A stretch of DNA of 64,000 nt from Deltaproteobacteria bacterium (GTDB lineage Bacteria; Myxococcota; JADLHZ01), in the NCBI GenBank assembly GCA_020848545.1, contig JADLHZ010000072.1, forward strand, positions 34,372 to 98,371. Reading direction: 5' to 3'. The position numbers and the translations under genes are program-made. Numbering within the stretch: the first letter of the stretch is position 1; each line of letters begins with the position of its first letter. Below the pieces are notes generated by a model. That model saw only the letters and a list, made by a program, of their open reading frames with translations. It was not told the DNA's origin and made no database searches. Below are positions 52,867 to 59,943 of this stretch, piece by piece.

Positions 52867-54945
52867 ATGAAAGGGAGCGGGTTTTTGATTTGTCTCGCGG
52901 CCTTGGGCTACAAGCGCGACACGATGAACCCGATCCTCATCAGCGTGATGCTCGTCGTCGCGATCGCGGCGTTTCTGTACCAAGTCCGCGTGCGCTTGCT
53001 GCTCTTGCTCAAGCTGCAGAAGGACAACCGGCTCGATCACCTCGGCGAGCGCATCAAGCGGACCGTCCTCTATGCGTTGGTGCAGATCCGGATGTTCCGC
53101 CGGCCGCTCGCCGGCATGGCGCACCTGTTCATCTTCGCCGCGTTCCTGACGACGCAGATCAACACCGCTGTCTATATGATCCGCGGCTTCGTCGCCGACT
53201 TCGCGATGCCGCTGCCCGACGTTCTCATCGGGCCGTACAACTTCCTGAAGGACATGTTCTGGGTGCTGTGCCTCGTCGGCATCGCTTACTGGCTCGTCGT
53301 CCGTGCGGTGGTGAAGCCCTGGCGCATCCGCACGATGGCGCATCAGGGCAAGGCGTACTTGATCTTGGGCTTCATCGCGTCGCTCGCGTTCAGTGAGTTC
53401 TTCATGCAGGGCGCCGAGCTCGCGATGAACGGTGCGCCGGAGTTCATGCTGTCCTTGCCCGCGTCGAGCGTGTTCGGAATCTGGCTGCACGGTCTTTCGC
53501 ACGACACGCTGCACGCGATCGTGCTTGCCGGCTACTGGACGCACATCGCCGTCGTCCTCACCTTCCTGAACTTCCTGCCGAGCGGCAAACACTTCCACGT
53601 CATCTTCGCGATCCCGAACATCTTCACCTCGCGCATGAAATATCGGGGCTTCGTCGAGCCGCCGAACTTGGAGACGACCGAGAAGTTCGGCATCGCCACG
53701 GTCGCGGACTTCTCGTGGAAGCAAGCGGTCGACACCTATTCGTGCACCGAGTGCGGGCGCTGCTTGGAGTATTGTCCGACGGCGCTCACCGACAAGCCGC
53801 TCACGCATCGCGGGTTGAACCTCGACATCAAAGAGGCGATCCTGAAGCACGGGCCGGATCTCTTGAAGCTGGCCGCGAAGCCCGCCGAGGGAACGAAGGC
53901 GCCCGAGTTCCCAGAGTTGGTCGGCGGCGAAGGCTCGGCGATCAGCCCCGAGACCGTGTGGGCGTGCACCACCTGCGGCTCGTGCGAGCTCGAGTGCCCG
54001 GTGTTCATCGATCAGGTCCCGCGCATCATCCAACTGCGGCAAAACCTCGTGCTCATGCGCGGCGAATTTCCGGCCGAGCTCAACCGTACCTTCAAAGGCA
54101 TGGAGCAGCATTCGAACCCGTGGGGCATGAACAGCGACGACCGCGACAAGTGGGCGACCGGCCTCGACATCCCGCGCGCGGCCGACATCGCCGGTGCAGG
54201 CAAAGAGATCCCGCTCCTCTATTGGATCGGCTGCGCCGGCTCGTTCGACGATCGCGTCAAGAAGATCACGCTCGCGATGGTGAAGATCCTGAGGGAAGCG
54301 AAGATCGACTTCTGCATCCTCGGCAAAGAAGAGGGCTGCACGGGCGACTCGGCGCGGCGGCTCGGCAACGAGTACCTGTTTCAAACGCTGGCGACGACGA
54401 ACATCGAGACCCTGAAGAACTACAAGGTCAAAAAGATCCTCACGCACTGCCCGCACTGCCTGCAGACCTTGAAGCACGACTACAAACCGCTCGGCGGCAG
54501 CGACTACGAGGTCGTGCACCACACGCAGTTCCTCGCCGAGCTCATCGAGAGCGGCAAGGTGACGCCGCGCCAGCACAACGACACCGCCGTCGTCTTTCAC
54601 GACTCGTGCTACCTCACCCGCTACAACGGCATCTCGGAGGAGCCGCGCAAGGTGCTGCGATCGATCCCGAGCCTGCGCGTCGTCGAGTTCGACAACAAGG
54701 GCGATCGCGGCGTGTGCTGCGGCGCCGGCGGCGGGCGCTTCTGGATGGAAGAGCACACCGGCAAGCGCATCAACCACCACCGCCTCGAAGACGGCCTGAA
54801 GAAGAACCCGAACACCGTCGGCTCCGGCTGCCCGTTCTGCCTGACGATGCTCGGCGACGGCATCAAGGACAAAGGGCTCGAGGAGAAGGTGAACGCCAAA
54901 GACGTCGCCGAGCTCGTCGCCGCGAGCTTGGTCACGCCCACGTGA
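52867..54945 (+). CDS. Membrane Fe-S oxidoreductase, EtfD/HdrD-like
   Basis: 692 residues from ATG 52867; ATG 52924 is an alternative. N-terminal five-helix cytochrome b/NarI-like domain about 20-265 with His residues in HGLSHDTLHAIV and YWTHIAVVLTFL. Two [4Fe-4S] motifs CTECGRCLEYCP and CTTCGSCELECP. Two CCG domains with HCPHCLQTL and VCCGAGGGR then GCPFCLTML. This matches the EtfD (Rv0338c-like) group that passes electrons from the electron-transferring flavoprotein to quinone. It fits with the acyl-CoA dehydrogenase and thiolase at 24-28 kb. A soluble HdrD role is less likely because of the membrane domain. Confidence 0.9.
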   Translation: MKGSGFLICLAALGYKRDTMNPILISVMLVVAIAAFLYQVRVRLLLLLKLQKDNRLDHLGERIKRTVLYALVQIRMFRRPLAGMAHLFIFAAFLTTQINTAVYMIRGFVADFAMPLPDVLIGPYNFLKDMFWVLCLVGIAYWLVVRAVVKPWRIRTMAHQGKAYLILGFIASLAFSEFFMQGAELAMNGAPEFMLSLPASSVFGIWLHGLSHDTLHAIVLAGYWTHIAVVLTFLNFLPSGKHFHVIFAIPNIFTSRMKYRGFVEPPNLETTEKFGIATVADFSWKQAVDTYSCTECGRCLEYCPTALTDKPLTHRGLNLDIKEAILKHGPDLLKLAAKPAEGTKAPEFPELVGGEGSAISPETVWACTTCGSCELECPVFIDQVPRIIQLRQNLVLMRGEFPAELNRTFKGMEQHSNPWGMNSDDRDKWATGLDIPRAADIAGAGKEIPLLYWIGCAGSFDDRVKKITLAMVKILREAKIDFCILGKEEGCTGDSARRLGNEYLFQTLATTNIETLKNYKVKKILTHCPHCLQTLKHDYKPLGGSDYEVVHHTQFLAELIESGKVTPRQHNDTAVVFHDSCYLTRYNGISEEPRKVLRSIPSLRVVEFDNKGDRGVCCGAGGGRFWMEEHTGKRINHHRLEDGLKKNPNTVGSGCPFCLTMLGDGIKDKGLEEKVNAKDVAELVAASLVTPT

Positions 54946-54979
54946 TCGAGACGTGCGAAGGCTTGCCGCGCCGGCGTAG

Positions 54980-55252
54980 GTGAATGGCGCCTCGGCGGTG
55001 CGCCGTCGCTTGCCGGCGCCCGCATTGCCGAGCCGCACGGCGCTCATTCGCAATGACGTTCCCGGTCCGTTCGCGAAGGACCTGGAGAACATCGTGCTCC
55101 CCGAGCTCGCCGATCACATCGCGAAGTGGGATCCGCACCCGAACAGCACGAAGGGCGGCGGCGTGTGGAACTGATTCGTCTTCGAGCGGCGCTACGCGCG
55201 GATGATCGAAATGTTCAGGACGCAGGCGGACGACAAAGAGATCATCGGCTGA
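54980..55252 (+). pseudogene. Decayed gene remnant with in-frame TGA
   Basis: The frame from GTG 54980 encodes a protein-like end (KDLENIVLPELADHIAKWDP, then GGGVWN), hits TGA at 55175-55177, and continues in the same frame for 24 protein-like residues (FVFERRYARMIEMFRTQADD and so on) to TGA at 55250-55252. Two protein-like segments across one stop suggest a degraded gene. It could also be two unrelated segments. Parent family not recognised. Its last 11 bases overlap the next gene on the other strand. Confidence 0.35.
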
Positions 55253-55541
55253 TCGCACGAGCGAGGTGATAGATCGCCTTCGCCCCGTGCAGTGCGGCCG
55301 AGACCGGCGTCGTTAGCGGCGACGTCGCCAGCTTCACGACCGTCTCGATCGGCGCCATCAAGGCAGCGGCCGGCAGCAACACGGCGCCCACCCCGAGCGG
55401 CAAGGTGACGACGCCGACGACGAAGAGCGCCGCGGACGCGGTCGGCAGCGTGTTCATGATCGGCGCGGTGAGGGCGGCCGTGGCTTCTTCTTTGGCGCGC
55501 TCGAAGTGCGAGGTGGACGGACGGGTGGCGACAACTGTCAT
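55242..55541 (-). CDS. Small hydrophobic protein
   Basis: 99 residues from ATG 55541 (AGGAG seven bases upstream). Hydrophobic middle: two segments, about residues 36-62 (ALFVVGVVTLPLGVGAVLLP) and a weaker one near 63-80. Charged ends. No family recognised. The Shine-Dalgarno sequence and codon use support a real gene. Confidence 0.6.
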   Translation of the reverse strand: MTVVATRPSTSHFERAKEEATAALTAPIMNTLPTASAALFVVGVVTLPLGVGAVLLPAAALMAPIETVVKLATSPLTTPVSAALHGAKAIYHLARAISR

Positions 55542-55543
55542 CG

Positions 55544-55773
55544 ATGGGCTCCTGGGGCCGCCATCATCGGCAAACGCGAGCGATCGTTGCGCGTGATTCG
55601 AAAGCGAAGCGGCCCGGGCTTCACGAGCTTCTTCCTGACGTACATCGACTGATCACTACTCGATCGCGATCGCGTGCGAGCCGCCGAGATCCCCGAGAAT
55701 CACGACGCCACACCCGCCAGCGCCTGAGCCGAAAAATTTTCCGTCCCGGCGCCCGTGCACTAGACTGGCGCGC
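55544..55773. other. Intergenic gap with short protein-like fragments
   Basis: The 230-base gap contains a plus-strand fragment ending FTSFFLTYID then TGA near 55650, and a minus-strand fragment KFFGSGAGGCGVVILGDLGG near 55660-55740. Both are too short to be genes and look like remnants. I see no promoter or terminator. Confidence 0.35.
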
Positions 55774-56028
55774 ATGAAACTAATCGCATGCGCCTTCTCT
55801 TTCGCAGCGCTGACCTTCCTCTCATGCGGCGGCAACAAAGCCGAAGGCCGCTGGCAGCCGTACAGCGGTTGCGGCGAGACCCAGTGCCGCAGCTGGAACT
55901 CGGGCTGCGAAGCGGATTGTCTGAACCAGGGGAGCCGGAAGAACAAGGTCGACGCCGACGTGTGCATGACCCAATGCCGCGAGAAGATGAACGTGTGCAT
56001 GCAGAGCTGCAACGCGCCGCCGGCGTAG
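55774..56028 (+). CDS. Small Cys-rich lipoprotein
   Basis: 84 residues from ATG 55774. Signal with lipobox LTFLSCGG (Cys at residue 18), so lipid-anchored. The mature part has about eight more Cys in a pattern with W and charged spacing (CGETQCRSWNSGCEADC, then CMTQCREKMNVCMQSC). It is likely a disulfide-stabilised small domain. No known family. It faces the convergent nucleotidyltransferase-like gene. Confidence 0.72.
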   Translation: MKLIACAFSFAALTFLSCGGNKAEGRWQPYSGCGETQCRSWNSGCEADCLNQGSRKNKVDADVCMTQCREKMNVCMQSCNAPPA

Positions 56029-56062
56029 GCGGCCGCGATTTCGACCCGATTTGCACCTCGGG

Positions 56063-56335
56063 CTAACGCGCGCCGGCGATGGCCCGGTATCGCGCCACGC
56101 GTGCGTCATCAGCAGAAAAAAGATCCGCGATCCAACGCTCGACGTAAGGCCCGTCGAGCTTTGCTCCGTGTGCGGGAAGTCGCGCGACGTCGACGTCTAT
56201 CGTGATGTCCACATCGGCGGTCGCGCGCGGCACCGCCCAGTACGAGAGCGCCACCGCCCCGCCGATGACGTAGTCCAAGCCGGCGGCTTCGAGCGCGCGC
56301 GACAAGCGCAGGACCGCGCTTGCAACCGCATTCAA
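56063..56335 (-). CDS. Nucleotidyltransferase-like protein, shortened (AbiEii/MNT-type)
   Basis: 90 residues from TTG 56335. N-terminal half (AAGLDYVIGGAVALSYWAVP, TADVDITIDVDV) has the nucleotidyltransferase GG and D-x-D motif. The C-terminal half (PYVERWIADLFSADDARVAR) is the usual end of these proteins. The middle about 60-90 residues expected in the family are missing. So it is either a compact version or internally deleted. TTG overlaps the stop of the partner gene, indicating coupling. AbiEii/MNT-type proteins often act as toxin or antitoxin. Confidence 0.6.
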   Translation of the reverse strand: MNAVASAVLRLSRALEAAGLDYVIGGAVALSYWAVPRATADVDITIDVDVARLPAHGAKLDGPYVERWIADLFSADDARVARYRAIAGAR

Positions 56336-56619
56336 CGGTGGCGCTCCGCGCGTTGCCGTCGCAGGCGCTCGATCAGCGCGACGCTCTCAGCGGGAAGCGG
56401 GTCCACTGCATCGAGCAAGCGCTGCTTGTCCGGATTGCCGGAGAGCGCGGCGAAGGCGAGGTCGAGCGCGACGAGGAACCCTCGATTGTGATCGCCGAAA
56501 GTTCGTCCACCCCATTCCTCCGCCTCGGCGAGTGCGTCGCTGAAGCTGTCGCGGGCAGGAGGAGCACGGAGCTTGCGCACCCTCTGAGTATGCTCGATGC
56601 GATCGGAGGTGACAAGCAC
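56332..56619 (-). CDS. Partner protein of the nucleotidyltransferase cassette
   Basis: 95 residues from GTG 56619. Soluble, with SDRIEHTQRVRKLRAPPARD at the N-terminus, an acidic-helix region (FSDALAEAEEWGG), then DPLPAESVALIERLRRQRAE at the C-terminus. The open frame extends to 56979, but that part is antisense to the 56625 lipoprotein frame and is not native. Its stop overlaps the nucleotidyltransferase start (TTGA). Likely the first gene of a two-gene toxin-antitoxin-like cassette; function is inferred from arrangement only. Confidence 0.55.
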   Translation of the reverse strand: MLVTSDRIEHTQRVRKLRAPPARDSFSDALAEAEEWGGRTFGDHNRGFLVALDLAFAALSGNPDKQRLLDAVDPLPAESVALIERLRRQRAERHR

Positions 56620-56624
56620 CCGGC

Positions 56625-57542
56625 CTAGTTTGTCCTGAGCTCGCCCGCGCAAGCGAGCAACCCCGCCGCGCTCATGCAGTCCGTCTCGAGCAGGCAGTCG
56701 CCAAAATCCTCGGCGCTCTCTTTGGTAAAATTCTGCAGCGACTGTTCGCACGTATTCGGATCGCCGATGACCGGCAGCTGGCGTACGCCGCAGCGCAGTT
56801 GAAACAAGCTGACCTTCGAGCACGCCACGGTCGTCCCGCCGCCCGGATTCACCTGCGCGATGTCGAGCTCCGCCGCGCAGTTCGCCCGCGCCGCAAAGTC
56901 CCCACACGGCGCCTTCACGTAGCAGTCGGCCCACTTGTCGACGGACGCCGCGGTGAACGGCGCGACCTGCAACGAGCACGTGACGACGGTCGGCTGATCT
57001 TCAGCGCACGCTTTGGCGCGGTTCTCCACGCGCTGACACGAAGTGAGGGTCGCCGCCGCGTTGCCGAGGATGCTGTTTCGGCACTCGTCGAGCGCGGCGC
57101 CCGCGTCGGCTGAATTCAAGCAGCCCTTGTCGAGCACGCACTGCACATAGCCGGCGAAGGCTGCCGTGTTCTGCGTGCCGCCGTACTCCGAGCACTCGAG
57201 GCCGCCGCTCGCCGGCTCCAGGCCGCACGCGACGAGATAGCCGTTCAAGCGCTCGCACGCCGGCGCGTCTTCGTTCGTCGAGGCGTCGATGCACGCGGCG
57301 AGGCCAGCCTTGTCGTCGCAGCGCAGCTTCGTCACGCACTGGGCGTAGCTCTGCATGCCAGCCTTGCCCTTCACGTCGCGGTATTTTTCGCAGATGCCGC
57401 CGTTGCGCCCGGCCGGTGCGCTCTCGACGACGCGGCAATCCTGCGCGTGCTCTTTGATCGAATCGCAGTCGGTCTTTTGGCACGCCGCCATCGGCAGCGA
57501 CGCGAGCAGTGGGCAGAGGAGCACGAGCGCGCGGGTGTTCAT
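56625..57542 (-). CDS. Lipoprotein with four Cys-rich repeats
   Basis: 305 residues from ATG 57542. Lipobox LPMAACQ. The mature protein has four repeats of about 65-80 residues, each with a Cys pattern of C-x-x-x-x...A-x-x-C, a middle Cys, C-x...C and a terminal A-x-x-x-C (for example KYRDVKGKAGMQSYAQCVTK in the first and FTAASVDKWADCYVKAPC in the third). Conserved Cys spacing suggests paired disulfides. Repeated Cys-rich lipoproteins are typical of myxobacterial surfaces. The role is unknown. It ends 6 bases before the nucleotidyltransferase cassette and follows the collagen-like lipoprotein. Confidence 0.8.
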   Translation of the reverse strand: MNTRALVLLCPLLASLPMAACQKTDCDSIKEHAQDCRVVESAPAGRNGGICEKYRDVKGKAGMQSYAQCVTKLRCDDKAGLAACIDASTNEDAPACERLNGYLVACGLEPASGGLECSEYGGTQNTAAFAGYVQCVLDKGCLNSADAGAALDECRNSILGNAAATLTSCQRVENRAKACAEDQPTVVTCSLQVAPFTAASVDKWADCYVKAPCGDFAARANCAAELDIAQVNPGGGTTVACSKVSLFQLRCGVRQLPVIGDPNTCEQSLQNFTKESAEDFGDCLLETDCMSAAGLLACAGELRTN

Positions 57543-57607
57543 CGCGCCGTAGCTCTTGGCATGTCAGGGAGGGAGAGGGAAGCGGAATTCAGCGAAGCGT
57601 GACTGGC

Positions 57608-59062
57608 TTACTGGCAGACGGCGTTTTCGAACGGGCCGCAGAAGCCTTCGACGCTCGTGCTGCCGTCCTCCCATTCGACCGTCCAGCCCCAGCACTCGCT
57701 GCCGGCGTCGCAATCGGTGCGATCGAGACACGGCGTACCGCAGTAGCTGCCGCTCGGGTTCGTCGAGCCCGCGTCGTACGGGAGACACCAGTTGCCCGGC
57801 GCACAGTTGCTGTCGTCGAGGCAGCTCGCGCAGTAACCGCCGGTCGAGCCCGTGCTCCCCGTCGTCCCCGTGGTGCCGGTCGTACCGGTCGTCCCCGTGG
57901 TGCCGGTCGTACCGGTCGTCCCCGTGGTGCCGGTCGTACCGGTCGCCCCCGTGGTGCCGGTCGTACCGGTCGTCCCCGTGGTGCCGGTCGTGCCGGTCGT
58001 CCCCGTGGTGCCCGTCGATCCAGTCGTGCCGGTGGTGCCGGTCGGGCCCGAGGCGCCGAAGAGCTTCGCGTCGGCATCGGCCACAACGTACACGCGCGCT
58101 TGCGAGTAGCTCACGTCGAACACGCCGGTCATCGACGTGAACTTCGAGCCGACCTTCAAGGCCTTCGAAAAGTCGCCGTCGCACGGCCAGCCGCTCAGCG
58201 AGAAGCCCTCGTTCGAATTCTTGCCTGACTTGTAGTAGTCCGTCGTCACGAAGAACTTGTCGCTGCCGACGCTGACTTCGAAGCCGCGGTAGAGCGGGCC
58301 GCCCTTGCAGCAGTTCTTGGCGCTCGTCTTACACTCTTGCTCGCTCTTGTTGTTCGTATTGAGCATCGACGCCGGCGTCACGTCCGAGACGACGATGTCT
58401 TTGCCTGCCTTGTCGACGGCGACGCGCATGCCGCGAAGCTCGGCCTTGGTCGTGCTGCTCAAGTCGGCGGCGGCGGTCTTCGTCGCGGGCACCGTGCCGG
58501 TCGCCTGCAGGTCCGTCAGCTTCACCGAGACAACGTTCATGTGCGTGCCGTCCGGCGTGACGAGGAAGGTGCCTTCGACCTTGTACTTGCTGCCGAGCTT
58601 CGTCGGCGCGTTCGACACGCAGACGTTCTTGTCGTCGCAGAGCTCGACTTCGATGCCGCTGAACGGGCCGCCGGCCGGGTCCGCGACGAAGGCGATCTTG
58701 CCGTTGCCGGTGATGCCGAGGACGACCGTTTCGGCGATCGTCACTTTGAGGCCAGACTTGGCGCCGGCGAGCTGACGGAGCTCGGCGATGGTGCCCGAGA
58801 ACGGCGTCTGTGTGCTGCCGGTGCCGCCCGTCGATCCGGTGGAGCCGGTCGAGCCCGTGGCGCCGGTCGAGCCGGTGGGGCCTGGCTTCGGCCCGCCCTT
58901 CTTCTGGTCGACCTTCTCACCCGTGCCGCCGGTCGTGCCAGTTTCGCCGGTGGTGCCGGTCGCGGCCGGGGTGCCATTGCCGCCGGGGTTCGTGGTTCGT
59001 TTGCCGCAAGCAGCTACGGCGAAGAGAAACGAGAGGCCGATGACGATGCGCGCTTGATTCAC
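57608..59062 (-). CDS. Collagen-like lipoprotein with Cys-rich C-terminus
   Basis: 484 residues from ATG 59062. Lipobox FAVAACG. Two Gly-X-Y tracts: a short one about 65-85 ([20 protein letters not shown]) and a long one about 345-410 of mostly GTT triplets. Between them is an OB-like domain ([20 protein letters not shown] and following) and a Cys-rich region ([13 protein letters not shown]). The end is a compact Cys-rich domain ([17 protein letters not shown]). The layout suggests a trimeric stalk bearing domains. The Gly-Thr-Thr repeat has no Pro, so it is not classical collagen. Confidence 0.85.
   Translation of the reverse strand: MNQARIVIGLSFLFAVAACGKRTTNPGGNGTPAATGTTGETGTTGGTGEKVDQKKGGPKPGPTGSTGATGSTGSTGSTGGTGSTQTPFSGTIAELRQLAGAKSGLKVTIAETVVLGITGNGKIAFVADPAGGPFSGIEVELCDDKNVCVSNAPTKLGSKYKVEGTFLVTPDGTHMNVVSVKLTDLQATGTVPATKTAAADLSSTTKAELRGMRVAVDKAGKDIVVSDVTPASMLNTNNKSEQECKTSAKNCCKGGPLYRGFEVSVGSDKFFVTTDYYKSGKNSNEGFSLSGWPCDGDFSKALKVGSKFTSMTGVFDVSYSQARVYVVADADAKLFGASGPTGTTGTTGSTGTTGTTGTTGTTGTTGTTGTTGATGTTGTTGTTGTTGTTGTTGTTGTTGTTGSTGSTGGYCASCLDDSNCAPGNWCLPYDAGSTNPSGSYCGTPCLDRTDCDAGSECWGWTVEWEDGSTSVEGFCGPFENAVCQ
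57855..58040 (-). repeat. In-gene repeat encoding Gly-Thr-Thr triplets
   Basis: Tandem 9-base and 18-base units (GTCGTCCCCGTGGTGCCG and near copies on the plus strand) encode about 20 GTT triplets. Copies are nearly identical at DNA level, so the tract length is probably variable. Confidence 0.8.
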
Positions 59063-59385
59063 TCACGACTCCTAAGAACCCCGGATTGGGCGGCGCGCTG
59101 TTAAAGGTTCACGACGCGATCTGTCAATCAAAAAGCGCCATGCGCCGTGTGACATCGAGGAAACGTCGTGAAGTGCCGTAGATATTTACTCAGTAAGTGT
59201 ACAGATTCTGAACAGAAGAGAAACCGGCGATCACGAATGTGCCGGACCCTTGCTTGCGCCTATCATTCATGTAAGCGTGGCGCCGAGCTCCATTAGCTCG
59301 TGGCTATACATCGAGCGGTGGAACTCGATCGCGTATGTTATACCCCCTAGGCGATTGATAACCGCTGGTTTGGGGAGGAGCTGCC
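59063..59385. other. 323-base divergent intergenic region with two palindromes
   Basis: It separates the collagen-like lipoprotein (minus) from the XRE regulator (plus). Base composition is less GC-rich than in neighbouring genes. TTACTCAGTAA (59186-59196) is a perfect 11-base palindrome and GTACAGATTCTGAAC (59199-59213) is an imperfect one right next to it. These are candidate operators for the divergent genes, possibly for the XRE regulator itself. No other gene is seen. Confidence 0.45.
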
Positions 59386-59781
59386 GTGGACGTCAAACAG
59401 TACGAACGCTTTTCCGATGTGATTCGCGCCGTGCGTAAAGAGCGCCGCATGTCGCAACGCGAGATGGCGCGCGCCTTGAGCGTATCGGCCGGCTACGTTG
59501 GCCAATGGGAGCTCGGACTCTCGAAACCCTCCGCTGACGTGGTGCGGCGCATCTGCAAGACCTTCGAGCTAAGCGAAGTCGAGTATGTGCTGCGCTTGGC
59601 GTTCGCCGAGAGTGCGCCTGACTTCCTCAGGGAGTCGATTGTGCACTATCCGGACACGCAGACGCCGACCGAGCAGAAGATGCTGGCGCAGGTCCGCCGC
59701 TTGCCGGCGCAGCACCAGGAATTGCTCCTCCAGAAGGTGCAAGACTGGGTCGACGCGATGCTCAAGCAACAATCCAACTGA
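59386..59781 (+). CDS. XRE-family helix-turn-helix regulator
   Basis: 131 residues from GTG 59386, with GGGAGGAG five bases upstream. HTH about 10-60 (SQREMARALSVSAGYVGQWE then LGLSKPSADVVRRICKTF), typical of Cro/CI-type proteins. The C-terminal half is helical (TPTEQKMLAQVRRLPAQHQE). No toxin or peptidase domain is fused. It is followed by a tandem 23-base hairpin repeat. Confidence 0.88.
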   Translation: MDVKQYERFSDVIRAVRKERRMSQREMARALSVSAGYVGQWELGLSKPSADVVRRICKTFELSEVEYVLRLAFAESAPDFLRESIVHYPDTQTPTEQKMLAQVRRLPAQHQELLLQKVQDWVDAMLKQQSN

Positions 59782-59783
59782 TT

Positions 59784-59871
59784 GCGCGACCGAGTCGCCG
59801 TTTTTTGCGCGACCGAGTCGCCGTCTTTTGCGCGACCGAGTCGCCGTCTTTTGCGCGACCGAGTCGCCGTC
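59784..59871 (+). repeat. Four tandem 23-base hairpin-forming repeats
   Basis: The unit GCGCGACCGAGTCGCCGTC plus TTTT starts at 59784, 59807, 59830 and 59853, exactly 23 bases apart. Each contains GCGAC-CGA-GTCGC, a 5-base hairpin with a 3-base loop, followed by a T run in the first three copies. It begins two bases after the XRE stop, so transcripts would end in repeated hairpin-T tracts; it may act as a multi-part terminator or a small-RNA/protein binding site. Confidence 0.8.
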
Positions 59872-59943
59872 TACTCTCCTCGCGAACCTCCGCACCCCAC
59901 AAGGACGCGCAACCGATAACGCCCTCGCGGGAGGCTGTGCGGG

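Noticed and set aside
52804..55092. Apparent continuation of the BamA frame as a 1,579-residue protein
   Set aside because: The extra part is antisense to the EtfD-like gene and is only open because of high GC content. BamA starts at 52803 with a signal peptide.
55175..55177. Selenocysteine codon in the remnant
   Set aside because: No SECIS-like hairpin was recognised, and the flanking segments look like decayed sequence.
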